A stretch of DNA of 64,000 nucleotides from Asinibacterium sp. OR53 (GCF_000515315.1 NZ_KI911562.1:3195220-3259219), one strand, 5' to 3'. Shown: positions 36,003 through 45,512, counted from the stretch's first letter. The notes: generated from the letters alone by a model not told the origin. Made by a program: numbers and translations.

Positions 36003-37277
36003 TTAACCGGCATTGAGTATTTTATTGCCCACCGCGCATACCAGGCACCTTTTCTTTGCACAATAATGATTACTGAGTTCCGTCATCGCCTGTGAATCCA
36101 GCGCTGAGTGGATGGTTATGCCCATGGTCTGCCATTCCCTGGTAATCCTGTTCTGCTCAGCAGGCAATTCCAGTAACCAGGAAAGCAGGTCGGCTTTTTG
36201 ATGTGCAGCGTTATGATAAGTGGCATGGGCAAATAAAAGCGGGATCACCGTGTTGATGATGAGGTTATCGGCCATATACCGGCCAAGGTATTTGGGTTGC
36301 GATTTACTTTCTTCTTTGAAGTGGTAATGCGTGTTCCAGTAATCATCTGCTGCGATATCTGCAAATACAGTTGACAATGAAGCAACTGACCGTGCTTCGC
36401 AGAACAATGAATAAAATGAGGGGCAGCGATGGAACAATGCAGCCAGTTGGGACAGCCGTATCGTGGGAAACGATGCAGGTCGCATACGCAGAAAAGCGGC
36501 CGGCAAAGCGGATGGCACCAACTTGTATTTATTCCTGTAGAATGCATATTCCGTTTGCAGTAAAAGTCCATATGCATCCTTGCCGGCATGGCCCAGCAGG
36601 TTGGCCTGCCCCATTAAAAGGGCTTCCAGTTGTGTTCTGCGATTGCGATGACGCGCCAACAATCGCACTGGCAATGCAGTTGCCACCTGTTCAAACAATA
36701 TGCGGTTCACTTTACCACCGAAATTGCCGGCAATCGAACGCCAGCAGACTTCTTCCCAATCGCCATTGCATTGCTGCAATGTTTCGAGTACCTGCATGGC
36801 TTTCTGTTCCAGTCTTTCAGCAGCCAGCCGTTCTTTCCATGCATACCATGCCAGTGGGGTGAGTGCAGGTAAAAAAGAAGCACAGGAAACAGGCATGGGA
36901 TTATCCATGATGCATCGATAACGCTGCAACAAAGAAGCAGCGATCCTATGTTTCAGTTCGAGCGTAGGTATCCTGTTCCCGTAGCCATCGAACAATAATT
37001 CATCTTCTTCCCATACTACATGCAGGATGATCTTTTGATAATATGGGTCATCATAATGCCGGTGCCTGTTCCAGTCAGACGCAAGCAGGTGCAGTTCTAC
37101 AGCGCCCACCCAGGTAGTATTCCCGATATGTATCCATGCTTCCGAGAAATCGGGACCCTGGTGCAGGTTCAGCATACCACAACGCTCTATCACCACCCTT
37201 TCTCCCTGCGTGGTAAACAACTCCTTCGCATTGAAATACTGGAACTGCCAGATGAATTGCAACAACCGCTCGTTCAT
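36003..37277 (-). CDS. DUF2851 family protein
   Basis: 424 residues, full length. The family start MNERLLQFIWQFQYFN and the segment LHQGPDFSEAWIHIGNTTWVGAVELH are diagnostic; YHNAAHQKADLLSWL and a CxxC end (CAKKRCLVC) follow. The GPDF...GxVELH region recalls a nuclease-like core, but the function is unknown. It is the last gene of the minus-strand operon, 29 bp behind maf. It is widespread in Bacteroidota in my recollection. Confidence 0.88.
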   Translation of the reverse strand: MNERLLQFIWQFQYFNAKELFTTQGERVVIERCGMLNLHQGPDFSEAWIHIGNTTWVGAVELHLLASDWNRHRHYDDPYYQKIILHVVWEEDELLFDGYGNRIPTLELKHRIAASLLQRYRCIMDNPMPVSCASFLPALTPLAWYAWKERLAAERLEQKAMQVLETLQQCNGDWEEVCWRSIAGNFGGKVNRILFEQVATALPVRLLARHRNRRTQLEALLMGQANLLGHAGKDAYGLLLQTEYAFYRNKYKLVPSALPAAFLRMRPASFPTIRLSQLAALFHRCPSFYSLFCEARSVASLSTVFADIAADDYWNTHYHFKEESKSQPKYLGRYMADNLIINTVIPLLFAHATYHNAAHQKADLLSWLLELPAEQNRITREWQTMGITIHSALDSQAMTELSNHYCAKKRCLVCAVGNKILNAG

Positions 37278-37306
37278 GCCTGTTCATTAAACAGGCAAAA
37301 TAGCCG

Positions 37307-37912
37307 TTAATGGCTTGCGGAAAATACGTGATTTGACAACTCCCTCACCACCCTGCTCACTGGTAATCCCATTACATTATAGAAGTCGCCTTCCACACGT
37401 TGTATCCCCACCACACCGATCCATTCCTGGATGGCATAAGCGCCGGCTTTATCGTAGGGTTGGTATTTGTCTACATAGAAACTGATCTGATCAAGACTCA
37501 GGTGATGAAAATGGACTTCAGTAACATCTGAAAAAGATATTTCACCCTCATTATGCAGGATCACTACGCCGGTAATCACCCGGTGTGTATTACCGGAGAG
37601 CAATTGAAGGATGCGGATCGCTTCATCGCGGTCAGCAGGTTTGCCAATCACCTGCCCATCCAATACCACAATGGTATCGGCCGCCAGGATGGTACTTCCT
37701 GCATATTCACCATGATAAGCTTCCTGCACGTACTGCTTTACTGCTGCTGCCTTGCCCCTGGCAATATGTATGGGCACTTCGGTTACCGGCATTCCTTCAG
37801 GAAAACTTTCATCGGTAGATTGCACGATCACTTCAAATGGAATCTCGGCCCATTCCAACAGCATTTTTCTGCGTGGAGATTGTGAGGCCAGTATGATAGG
37901 AGTCTTCGTCAT
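37307..37912 (-). CDS. maf: Maf family nucleotide pyrophosphatase
   Basis: 201 residues. The Maf signature ILASQSPRRKMLL is at residues 7-19, then STDESFP, ARGKAAAV, ILAADTIVVLDGQVIGKP and YAIQEWIGVVGIQRVEGDFYNVMGLP near the end. Maf proteins hydrolyse non-canonical or canonical nucleoside triphosphates (dTTP/UTP types) and slow septation when overproduced. The ATG overlaps the stop of the UbiA gene by 4 bp, so translation is probably coupled. Confidence 0.94.
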   Translation of the reverse strand: MTKTPIILASQSPRRKMLLEWAEIPFEVIVQSTDESFPEGMPVTEVPIHIARGKAAAVKQYVQEAYHGEYAGSTILAADTIVVLDGQVIGKPADRDEAIRILQLLSGNTHRVITGVVILHNEGEISFSDVTEVHFHHLSLDQISFYVDKYQPYDKAGAYAIQEWIGVVGIQRVEGDFYNVMGLPVSRVVRELSNHVFSASH

Positions 37913-38856
37913 AAATAAAATCCAAAAAACACCATCGACAATATACCCGTCATCATAACCAGTTTTACGATGGTACTGAGTGTATGAAAATCTTTGGCTG
38001 AACTGGCTTTGAATAATTTAAGCAATATCCATACCAGTGGGGCAATGATCAATACGATACAATACAGCACACTGAGCCACCAGCCGAACGGCAGAACATA
38101 AAACTGGAGAACCAGCAACGAAGCAATGAGTACGATCAGCCAAACTGCGGCATACACTTTACTGGCATTGATACCCCATACAATGGGCATGGTGCGGCAC
38201 CCGTAACGCCTGTCGCCCTCCACATCTTCCATATCCTTGATCACTTCCCTGATCAGCGATATGATGAAAGCAAACGCAGCATAAACAATGGTAAGCCTGA
38301 AAAAACGCACTTCATTTGTTTTGACGGCGAGTATATGATCCAGTTGTAAAGGTTGCTTGGACAGGAAAAGCACCATGATCACCCATGCCGTCAATAAGGA
38401 AATAATGATATTGCCTATGAGCAACTGTTTTTTGAAATTGGTGGAATAAAACCACAACAATATAATGCTCGCCAGGTTGGCCAATACCAGGTGCCAGTAA
38501 TTGTTCAGCGGAAGCGCTGCAAAACTGAAGAACAGCCCCAGCAGGCTCAGGAACATGTGCCAGAAAATCACCCACCGGCGGTTGATGATCACATTCACCA
38601 CCACTTTATCGGGCTTGTTCACCTGATCAATATTCAGATCGAAATAATCATTGATGATGTAACCTGCAGCCGCTATCATTACAGAAGCAATGACCAGAAA
38701 AATAAATTGGCGGGTATCGTTAGGCTGACTGGCTTCTCCTATATAGATACGTTTATAAATGCAGTATTCGAACAGCATTTGGGTAAGCACGATGAACACC
38801 AGGTTCGGCCATCGCACCAGTCTGAAAAAAGCAGTAATGAGTTTCAAATTGGGCAT
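37909..38856 (-). CDS. UbiA family prenyltransferase
   Basis: 315 residues from MPNLKLITAFFRLVRWPN; the frame opens 17 codons earlier. About nine membrane helices. The two Asp-rich motifs for prenyl diphosphate are NDYFDLNIDQVNKPDK and DMEDVEGDRRYG. The family includes geranylgeranylglycerol-phosphate and heme or quinone prenyltransferases; this Bacteroidota form is often annotated as geranylgeranylglycerol-phosphate geranylgeranyltransferase. The acceptor is unknown. It lies 22 bp behind the KdsC-like gene in the operon. Confidence 0.88.
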   Translation of the reverse strand: MPNLKLITAFFRLVRWPNLVFIVLTQMLFEYCIYKRIYIGEASQPNDTRQFIFLVIASVMIAAAGYIINDYFDLNIDQVNKPDKVVVNVIINRRWVIFWHMFLSLLGLFFSFAALPLNNYWHLVLANLASIILLWFYSTNFKKQLLIGNIIISLLTAWVIMVLFLSKQPLQLDHILAVKTNEVRFFRLTIVYAAFAFIISLIREVIKDMEDVEGDRRYGCRTMPIVWGINASKVYAAVWLIVLIASLLVLQFYVLPFGWWLSVLYCIVLIIAPLVWILLKLFKASSAKDFHTLSTIVKLVMMTGILSMVFFGFYL

Positions 38857-38878
38857 GTATGCTATGCAAGATAATGAA

Positions 38879-39394
38879 CTATTGGGCCCTGATGCTGAAG
38901 TCTTCATTCCAGTCGCCCCGCAGCCTCATCACTTTCTCAATCACATCCCGCACGCAGCCTTCGCCGCCTTTGAGCCGGGATACATACAATGATTTTTTCC
39001 TGATCTCCTGTGCAGCATCGGCAGGACAGCAAGGCAGGCCTGCCAGGTCCATGGCTTTTATATCGGGGATATCATCTCCCATATACAACAATTGGGTGCT
39101 GTCAATATTGTGATTATGCATGAATGCCTTCAGCACCTCTACTTTGTTTTCCACTTTCATCCATACATGCTCTACACCCAGTTTATTCAGGCGCTCTTTT
39201 ACTTCATCGGAATTTCCTCCGGAAATAACTGCCACTTTATATCCCTTCTTCACAGCCAGTTGCAATGCATAACCATCTTTGATATTCATCCGCCGTGCCA
39301 TCACACCGCCGGGCAATACCAGCAGGCTGCCGTCGGTAAGTACACCGTCTACATCAAAGACAAAAGCAGTAATGGGTTTGAAGCGTTCCAGCAT
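38879..39394 (-). CDS. KdsC-like HAD phosphatase
   Basis: 171 residues. Catalytic D14 and D16 lie in FVFDVDGVLTDGS; NIKDGYALQLAVKKGYKVAVISGG and YMGDDIPDIKAM complete the C0-type HAD fold. The family's typical reaction is 3-deoxy-D-manno-octulosonate 8-phosphate to KDO in lipid A core synthesis. KDO synthase genes are not adjacent, so the assignment rests on sequence alone. It is the fourth gene of the minus-strand operon. Confidence 0.88.
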   Translation of the reverse strand: MLERFKPITAFVFDVDGVLTDGSLLVLPGGVMARRMNIKDGYALQLAVKKGYKVAVISGGNSDEVKERLNKLGVEHVWMKVENKVEVLKAFMHNHNIDSTQLLYMGDDIPDIKAMDLAGLPCCPADAAQEIRKKSLYVSRLKGGEGCVRDVIEKVMRLRGDWNEDFSIRAQ

Positions 39395-39418
39395 GCAAAA
39401 AGATTGAAGTATCTGTTA

Positions 39419-39658
39419 TTATTTCTGGTTATCGCGCCATTCATAAACCCAGGCGCTCTGTATCATTTCCAGGTGCCCTTCGGTGCTCTGTTCACGGGTT
39501 CCTTCGAAACCGGGCAGTTCCAGTATCCACTCCAGCAGCTCGGTGAAACGGATGCGATATATTTTCGCCTCGGTGAAATCATCGCCAAACTTTTCATACA
39601 GCTTCATGGCAATATCTTCATGATCGTTCCAGTGGATCGGCGGTTCAAAATGACTCAT
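39419..39658 (-). CDS. iscX: IscX-like Fe-S cluster assembly protein
   Basis: 79 residues, a small acidic protein. The IscX pattern is clear: IHWNDHEDIAMKLYEKFGDDF, then the IRFTELLEWILELPGFEG segment and the end EGHLEMIQSAWVYEW. IscX binds IscS and modulates sulfur transfer and frataxin action. It lies 9 bp behind the ferredoxin gene, the same pairing as fdx-iscX at the end of the E. coli isc operon, although the other isc genes are not here. Confidence 0.9.
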   Translation of the reverse strand: MSHFEPPIHWNDHEDIAMKLYEKFGDDFTEAKIYRIRFTELLEWILELPGFEGTREQSTEGHLEMIQSAWVYEWRDNQK

Positions 39659-39667
39659 AATTAAATT

Positions 39668-40006
39668 TTATTCTCCCAAAAATTGCGTCTGATCGGGAAT
39701 GGTTACCACAACTTCTCCTTTGCTTCCTTCCTGCAACACACACTGGCATCCCAGGCGTGAATTGATGCGCGGGTTAACGGCACGATCAATGAAATCCTCT
39801 TCCTTATCGCTCAGGTCTTCCAGCAGGTGCATGCCATCTTCTACATACAGATGACAGGTACTGCAGGCACATACGGCGCCGCAATTGTGGTGTAATTCAA
39901 TGCCATTGTGCAGGCATACCTCCAGCAAACTCTGATCGGCCTTGATGTTGCTCAATATAACCGGCTCCAGTCCCCGCTGCTCAAACTTTACCTTGATCGT
40001 GTACAT
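39668..40006 (-). CDS. fdx: Adrenodoxin-type 2Fe-2S ferredoxin
   Basis: 112 residues from MYTIKVKFEQRG; the frame opens 18 codons earlier. Cluster cysteines are in NCGAVCACSTCHLYV and GCQCVLQ, the arrangement of the Isc/adrenodoxin type, with the acidic helix LEDLSDKEEDFID. It passes electrons for Fe-S cluster assembly. A good -7 element (TACTTTTG, about 40029-40036 on this strand) gives it its own promoter within the operon. Confidence 0.93.
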   Translation of the reverse strand: MYTIKVKFEQRGLEPVILSNIKADQSLLEVCLHNGIELHHNCGAVCACSTCHLYVEDGMHLLEDLSDKEEDFIDRAVNPRINSRLGCQCVLQEGSKGEVVVTIPDQTQFLGE

Positions 40007-40028
40007 AGTTTCATTTTCCGGTGCAAAA

Positions 40029-40036
40029 GTATCTGA
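40029..40036 (-). promoter_or_regulatory. -7 element TACTTTTG before fdx
   Basis: A full match to TAnnTTTG on the minus strand, about 22 bases before the fdx ATG and behind the DUF2520 stop, suggesting an internal promoter for fdx-iscX and the genes behind them. Confidence 0.5.
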
Positions 40037-40078
40037 AAACGAACAAAAAGGCAAGGACACCTGCCGGAAACGTTTGTT

Positions 40079-40855
40079 TTAGCGGTTAGCATGACCAAAC
40101 TGCTGCCGGATACTCTCGCTCAGGGCTTCGTACACTTTGCGTAACGACGGATAATCTTTCAGTAAAGCTTCGTGTTTCTGCAGGGTGCTGATATCATTGC
40201 GGAAAGCAGGCCCTGCCTGTACCTCCTTCGGGTGGAACGACTGTATCTGCCGGGCCGTATCGGCAATGATGGGATAAAAAAGACTAAAATCGATCTGTTC
40301 CGCCGCGCAATAATCGGCCGCCAGGTGGTATAAATGGTTGGTGAAGTTGGATGTAATGGCCGCCAGCAAATGCATGCGTTCCCTGGTAGCATCCCCGGCG
40401 CGGGTGATAACACCATTGGTAAATATTCCTGCGATTTTTTCGATGCTTTCGAGTGTTGCTGTTGTATTGCCATCGACTACCATAGTCACAGGGTCTATCG
40501 TCTGCATGGATTTACGGATCATTTTCATGGGCCACAGTACGCCATAACGGCTGCTTACAGGCTTCAACACTTCTTTGGAAACCGCTCCTGCCGTATGAAC
40601 AATGAGTTCATTGTGTAGCCTGAGTTGTTGGGCAACCGGTTCCAGGCCTGTGTCGCTCACGGCCAGCAAGTAAAGATCGGCTCCGGGCCTCAAAGCTTTC
40701 AGGTCTGTAACCGCCGCTGCACCCAATTCCTGCGCAAGCGATGCAGCATGTGCTTCCTGCCTGCTCCAGACCTGTTCAATTTCATGGCCGGCGGCATGCA
40801 TAAGCCGCCCCATTACAGCCGCCACATTACCCGAACCTATGATCACAACCTTCAT
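40079..40855 (-). CDS. DUF2520 / Rossmann-fold NAD(P)-binding protein
   Basis: 258 residues from MKVVIIGSGNVAAVMG; the frame opens 11 codons earlier inside the divergent gene. The N-terminal Rossmann loop is GSGNVA (residues 7-12), as in F420- or NADP-dependent reductases and ProC; the C-terminal part is an all-helical DUF2520 domain (HLLAAITSNFTNHLYHLA). It is probably a dehydrogenase; the substrate is unknown. It is the first gene of the minus-strand run; its ATG is only 14 bp from the hydrolase start on the other strand. Confidence 0.85.
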   Translation of the reverse strand: MKVVIIGSGNVAAVMGRLMHAAGHEIEQVWSRQEAHAASLAQELGAAAVTDLKALRPGADLYLLAVSDTGLEPVAQQLRLHNELIVHTAGAVSKEVLKPVSSRYGVLWPMKMIRKSMQTIDPVTMVVDGNTTATLESIEKIAGIFTNGVITRAGDATRERMHLLAAITSNFTNHLYHLAADYCAAEQIDFSLFYPIIADTARQIQSFHPKEVQAGPAFRNDISTLQKHEALLKDYPSLRKVYEALSESIRQQFGHANR

Positions 40856-40862
40856 ATCTTTG
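40855..40862 (+). promoter_or_regulatory. -7 element TATCTTTG before the alpha/beta hydrolase gene
   Basis: A full match to TAnnTTTG. It begins at the last base of the divergent DUF2520 start codon and ends seven bases before the ATG at 40870. Confidence 0.5.
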
Positions 40863-40869
40863 TATGTAT

Positions 40870-41733
40870 ATGGAAATGAAATTAGCACAAAGAGTTGTGA
40901 TCGGTTATTATAAAACCAAATTCAAGACCATTGGGCTATTATCTCCCCGCAAAGCGGCCGAATCTGCATTCCGCCTTGTCTGTACACCCTATGTTAAAAG
41001 ACCCGGCAATAAAGTCCCGCCCATTTTTCACAAAGCAAGCCGCCTTTCCTTTGAACTGGAAGGCATCACGGTTCGCGGGTTTCACTGGAAACCTGCGCAG
41101 GGTACAGGACGGAAAGTACTGGTGGCACATGGGTTCAGCAGTTATGGTTATAAATTCGAACAATATGTACAGCCTTTACTCAAAGAAGGTTTTGAAGTTT
41201 TCATTTTCGACGCTCCTGCACACGGCACAAGCGATGGCAAAATGATCAATGCCATACTGTACAAAAACATGCTCTTGCGCGTGGAAGCCCTGTATGGCCC
41301 TTTTTTCGGATTCATCGGGCATTCACTGGGTGCATTGGCCATTTCCCTGGCCATGGAAGAGATGCCCGATAATCATAACAAAAAAATGATATTGATCGCT
41401 CCTGCCACCGAGACATCCAGGGCACTTCGTCAATATTACCGTTTATTGAATATTAAAAAAGAAACGCAGGCAGCCCTGGAAACTATTATAGAATCCCTCG
41501 CCAACCAGCCCATCAGTCATTTTTCCGTTAACCGGGCGGTTCGGCAGGTGCCTGCTTCTATTTTATGGGTGCACGACCTGCATGACCGTATCTGTCCTTT
41601 TAAAGACACCCTCCCATCCCGGGAACAACCCCTCCCCAACCTGCACTTCCTGGTTACAGAAGGGCTGGGACACAATAAAATATACCGCGATCAGCGGGTG
41701 ATGAAGGAAATTATCAGCTTTCTGCTGGGTTAA
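40870..41733 (+). CDS. Alpha/beta hydrolase
   Basis: 287 residues from the ATG at 40870; alternatives are 40864 and 40876, and the promoter position favours 40870 or 40876. The nucleophile elbow is GHSLGA (Ser near 156), the oxyanion strand VAHGFSSYG, and the acid/His pair lies in WVHDLHDRICP and EGLGHNKIYRD. There is no signal peptide, so it is probably cytoplasmic. It is an esterase, lipase or acyl hydrolase of unknown substrate, single gene, upstream of topA. Confidence 0.85.
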   Translation: MEMKLAQRVVIGYYKTKFKTIGLLSPRKAAESAFRLVCTPYVKRPGNKVPPIFHKASRLSFELEGITVRGFHWKPAQGTGRKVLVAHGFSSYGYKFEQYVQPLLKEGFEVFIFDAPAHGTSDGKMINAILYKNMLLRVEALYGPFFGFIGHSLGALAISLAMEEMPDNHNKKMILIAPATETSRALRQYYRLLNIKKETQAALETIIESLANQPISHFSVNRAVRQVPASILWVHDLHDRICPFKDTLPSREQPLPNLHFLVTEGLGHNKIYRDQRVMKEIISFLLG

Positions 41734-41785
41734 CCGTTTATAATCGCCTTTTTTTCAACATTTTTTGCATTTTGCAGGTTTGGCC

Positions 41786-41793
41786 TAATATTG
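41786..41793 (+). promoter_or_regulatory. -7-like element TAATATTG before topA
   Basis: Differs from TAnnTTTG by one base and ends six bases before the topA ATG; a TTTG at 41764-41767 sits 18 bp upstream as the -33 element. Confidence 0.5.
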
Positions 41794-41799
41794 CATTAC

Positions 41800-44397
41800 A
41801 TGGCAAAGAATTTATTGATCGTTGAGTCGCCGGCTAAAGCCAGGACAATTGAAAATATCCTTGGGAAAGATTTCGAGGTAAAAAGTTGTTATGGCCATAT
41901 CCGCGACCTGGAAAAAGACGATATGGGCATTGACCTGAACAACCAGTATCAGCCCCGTTATATTGTTCCCGGCGAGAAAGAAAAAGTGGTCCGTGAGTTG
42001 AAACAACTGGCCAAAAAGGCCGACGAAGTATGGCTGGCATCGGATGAGGACCGTGAAGGGGAAAGCATCAGCTGGCACCTGGCCGAAGTACTGGGCCTGG
42101 ACCCCAAAACCACCAAACGCATTGTCTTTCATGAAATTACAGCCCCAGCCATTAAAAAAGCGGTGGAAAACCCGCGGAGAATAAATATGAACCTCGTCAA
42201 TGCCCAGCAGGCCCGCCGGGTGCTGGACAGGTTAGTGGGTTTTGAATTGAGCCCGGTACTCTGGCGTAAAATAGGCATGCAGCGCAGCCTCAGCGCCGGC
42301 AGAGTACAAAGTGTGGCCGTAAGACTTATCGTAGAAAGGGAAAGAGAGATCAACCAGTTCATTCCCGAAAGCAGTTTTAAAATAGAGGCTTTATTTGCCG
42401 CCGAAGATATAAATGGTAAGCCGGTCGCTTTCAAGGCAGACGGACCGGCCAAGCTGGCCTCCCAGGAATCTGCCGAAACTTTCCTCAATGGCTGTAAAGA
42501 TGCCACTTACACTGTTACCGATGTAACGGTAAAACCATCTAAAAGAACGCCTACCGCTCCTTTCACCACTTCCACCCTTCAACAGGAAGCGGCCCGCAAG
42601 CTGGGCTATGGCGTAACCAAGACCATGTTGCTGGCGCAGAAATTATATGAAAGTGGTAAGATCACCTATATGCGTACCGACAGCATCAACCTGAGCGATA
42701 CAGCCATGCAGGACATACATAAGGAAGTGGCTTCCAGTTATGGCGCAGCATATTACCAGCCCCGCAGGTTCAAGAACAAGAACGAGAGTGCACAGGAAGC
42801 ACACGAAGCCATCCGGCCTACTTATATGAGTAATCATACGGTGGCCGATGAAGAGACCCGCAGGCTTTATGAACTGATCTGGAAAAGAACCATCGCTTCC
42901 CAAATGAGCGATGCCGAATTCGAAAAGACGATTGCCAGGATCAATATTTCAACCAACAATGAAACCCTCACTGCTACCGGTGAAGTGATGAAATTCGACG
43001 GGTTCCTGAAAGTATACCTAGAAGGAAAAGACGATGAAGATGAGGACAATGAAGGTATCCTGCCACCCCTGGCTGTGGGGCAGCATCCCGAATTCAGGGA
43101 GATGACAGCAGTGGAGAAATTTACCCGTCCTGCCCCGCGCTATACAGAAGCATCGCTGGTAAAAAAGCTGGAAGAACTGGGTATCGGACGTCCTTCCACC
43201 TATGCACCCACCATTTCCACTATCATCAAACGCAATTATGTGGAGAAGCGCGACAAGGATGGTGTGAAAAGAGAAGTGCGTTTACTGAAGCTGGGTAAAA
43301 ACAACCAGGTAAAAAAAGAAGTACTGGTTGAAAATACCGGTGCAGAAAAAAGCAAACTCTTCCCTACCGACCTGGGTAGTGTTGTGACCGATTTCCTGAA
43401 ACAGCATTTCAAAAAAGTAATGGACTTCGGCTTCACCGCGCGTATAGAAGAAGAGTTCGATGAGATTGCCGAAGGCAAAACGCGCTGGAGCAATATGATC
43501 GATTCGTTCTACAAACCTTTTCATGTAGACATTGAGCATACACTCGAAAACGCAGAACGTGCCAAAGGAGAAAGAGAACTGGGCATTGATGCCGCCACCG
43601 GCAAAAAAGTGATCGCCCGTATGGGTCGTTATGGCCCCATGGTACAGATCGGCCAGGTTGATGATGAAGAAAAACCTCGTTTTGCCAAACTCAAAGCCAC
43701 GCAAAGTATTGAAACAATTACCATGGAAGAAGCCATGGAATTGTTTGCCCTACCGCGTGTACTGGGTGAGTATGAAGGACAGGAAGTGGCGGTAAATGTG
43801 GGCAGGTTCGGTCCGTATATCAGGCTGGGAGAACAGTTCATTTCCATACCCAAGGGCGAAGACCTTTTTGAAATGGATATGGACCGGGCAATACAACTGA
43901 TTGCAGAAAAGCAACAGGCCGATGCGCCCATCGGTTATTACCAGGAGCTCCCTGTTACCAAAGGCAAGGGGCGTTTCGGACCATTCATCAAATGGAACGA
44001 TATGTTCATCAATATACCCCGTGCTTATAATTTTGACAACCTCAGCCAGCAGGATATCAATGAACTGGTAGAAAAGAAATTAGAAAAAGAAGCCAACCGG
44101 TTCATCAAACAGTGGCCTGCAGAAAAAATCTCTATCGAGAACGGCCGTTGGGGCCCCTTCATCCGCTTTAACAAAAAAATGCTGAAACTGGGTAAAGCAC
44201 CTGACGGCAACAAATACACCGCTGAAACACTGGCGGATATTAATGTGGATGAAGTGAAAAAAATGATTGAAGAGCAGGTGCCCAATGCTTTTGCCAAGAA
44301 AACAAAAGCTGCTCCAAAAAAGAAAGCAGCCACCAAGAAGGCAGCCGTAAAAAAGACAGCTACCGGAACTAAAAGGGCGACTACAACAAAAAAATAA
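41800..44397 (+). CDS. topA: DNA topoisomerase I (type IA)
   Basis: 865 residues from MAKNLLIVESPAKA; a TTG three codons upstream is less likely. The Toprim domain starts with IVESPAKARTIENIL and holds SDEDREGESISWHL; the active-site Tyr is in KITYMRTDSINLS; RPSTYAPTISTIIKRNYVEK follows. Instead of zinc fingers the C-terminus has several short topo C-terminal repeats (GRYGPMVQIG, GRFGPYIRLG, GRFGPFIKWND, GRWGPFIRF) and ends in a Lys/Ala/Thr-rich basic tail of about 30 residues. It relaxes negative supercoils. Confidence 0.97.
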   Translation: MAKNLLIVESPAKARTIENILGKDFEVKSCYGHIRDLEKDDMGIDLNNQYQPRYIVPGEKEKVVRELKQLAKKADEVWLASDEDREGESISWHLAEVLGLDPKTTKRIVFHEITAPAIKKAVENPRRINMNLVNAQQARRVLDRLVGFELSPVLWRKIGMQRSLSAGRVQSVAVRLIVEREREINQFIPESSFKIEALFAAEDINGKPVAFKADGPAKLASQESAETFLNGCKDATYTVTDVTVKPSKRTPTAPFTTSTLQQEAARKLGYGVTKTMLLAQKLYESGKITYMRTDSINLSDTAMQDIHKEVASSYGAAYYQPRRFKNKNESAQEAHEAIRPTYMSNHTVADEETRRLYELIWKRTIASQMSDAEFEKTIARINISTNNETLTATGEVMKFDGFLKVYLEGKDDEDEDNEGILPPLAVGQHPEFREMTAVEKFTRPAPRYTEASLVKKLEELGIGRPSTYAPTISTIIKRNYVEKRDKDGVKREVRLLKLGKNNQVKKEVLVENTGAEKSKLFPTDLGSVVTDFLKQHFKKVMDFGFTARIEEEFDEIAEGKTRWSNMIDSFYKPFHVDIEHTLENAERAKGERELGIDAATGKKVIARMGRYGPMVQIGQVDDEEKPRFAKLKATQSIETITMEEAMELFALPRVLGEYEGQEVAVNVGRFGPYIRLGEQFISIPKGEDLFEMDMDRAIQLIAEKQQADAPIGYYQELPVTKGKGRFGPFIKWNDMFINIPRAYNFDNLSQQDINELVEKKLEKEANRFIKQWPAEKISIENGRWGPFIRFNKKMLKLGKAPDGNKYTAETLADINVDEVKKMIEEQVPNAFAKKTKAAPKKKAATKKAAVKKTATGTKRATTTKK

Positions 44398-44400
44398 ACG

Positions 44401-44434
44401 AATTGCTCAATTGTTCATTACACAATTGGGCAAT
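44401..44434. terminator. Bidirectional hairpin between topA and the desaturase gene
   Basis: AATTGCTCAATTGT and ACAATTGGGCAATT form a 14-bp stem with one G-U pair and a 6-base loop, in the 41-bp space between two convergent stops. Confidence 0.6.
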
Positions 44435-44438
44435 TCAC

Positions 44439-45512
44439 TCATCTTCCCATTTGTTTTAAAAATCTTACATGTGCGGCCACTGCCTGGCGCATGCTGGGAT
44501 ATTCGATATACTGCAATTGATATTCCATGCATACTTTTCTTACGATCTCGCTGATAGCGGGGTAATGAATATGCGATATTTTGGGGAACAGGTGATGTTC
44601 GATCTGGAAATTCAGTCCGCCTACCAGCCAGCTCACCAGTTTATTACGGGTAGCAAAATTGGCTGTTGTTTTGATCTGGTGGGCCGCGAATTCATCGGGC
44701 AGTTTGTGTGATTCTGTATCGGCCACGGGGAATTCCGTATGCTCTACCGTATGGGCCAGTTGGAATACGATGCTCAGGATGAATCCGGCAACCAGGCTCA
44801 TCACCAGGAAACCGATCAGCCAGCTCAGCCAGCCTACAAAAATGACGGGAATGACAATGAATACAAGGATGTGATAAAGTTTAACACCCCAGAATTCAAT
44901 ATGGTCTTTCACGCTCATTTTCTTCAATGGCACATTACCGATCTTGCGTGAAAAATATTTATTATAATCTGAAAAAAAGATCCAGAACAGGTACAACAGC
45001 ATATACAGGGCCCAAAAATAAAAATGCTGGAAGCGATGCATTTTGTATCGCTTTTGTGAAGGCGCCATGCGCATCAATGCTCCAATTTCAATATCGTCGT
45101 CTACCCCATCTACATTGGTAAAGCTGTGGTGGATCATGTTGTGCTTCATGTTCCACATAAAATGATTCGCACCCAGCAGGCTGATGGAAGAAGCGGCAAT
45201 GCGATTCCATCCTTTGTTGGTGCTGAAGCTGCCATGGCTGCCATCATGCATCACATTGAAACCGATCCCTGCTACCAATCCACCCAGCACCACACATTCG
45301 CCCAAAGCCAGGTACCAGACCGGCGTGAAAAAAACAAGGTGAACAAATACGGCGATGAAACCCAATACCAACAGCAATGCTTTGGTAAAGAGCCTGGGGT
45401 TACCTGTGGAATCGATACCCTTTTCGTCAAAATAAGCCTGTACACGCTTCTTCAATTCGGTATGCAGGGATTTTTGAACAGCAGGGAATTTGGGAACAAC
45501 TGATTGCAACAT
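44439..45512 (-). CDS. Membrane fatty acid desaturase (front-end type His boxes)
   Basis: 357 residues from MLQSVVPKFPAVQ; another Met lies three codons upstream. The three His boxes of the di-iron centre are HDGSH, HNMIHH and QIEHH; Gln at the first place of the third box is typical of front-end (delta-5/delta-6) and linoleoyl-CoA desaturases. Four or more membrane helices. There is no cytochrome b5 domain, so an external ferredoxin or b5 must supply electrons. It introduces a double bond in acyl chains, probably for membrane fluidity. Confidence 0.92.
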   Translation of the reverse strand: MLQSVVPKFPAVQKSLHTELKKRVQAYFDEKGIDSTGNPRLFTKALLLVLGFIAVFVHLVFFTPVWYLALGECVVLGGLVAGIGFNVMHDGSHGSFSTNKGWNRIAASSISLLGANHFMWNMKHNMIHHSFTNVDGVDDDIEIGALMRMAPSQKRYKMHRFQHFYFWALYMLLYLFWIFFSDYNKYFSRKIGNVPLKKMSVKDHIEFWGVKLYHILVFIVIPVIFVGWLSWLIGFLVMSLVAGFILSIVFQLAHTVEHTEFPVADTESHKLPDEFAAHQIKTTANFATRNKLVSWLVGGLNFQIEHHLFPKISHIHYPAISEIVRKVCMEYQLQYIEYPSMRQAVAAHVRFLKQMGR

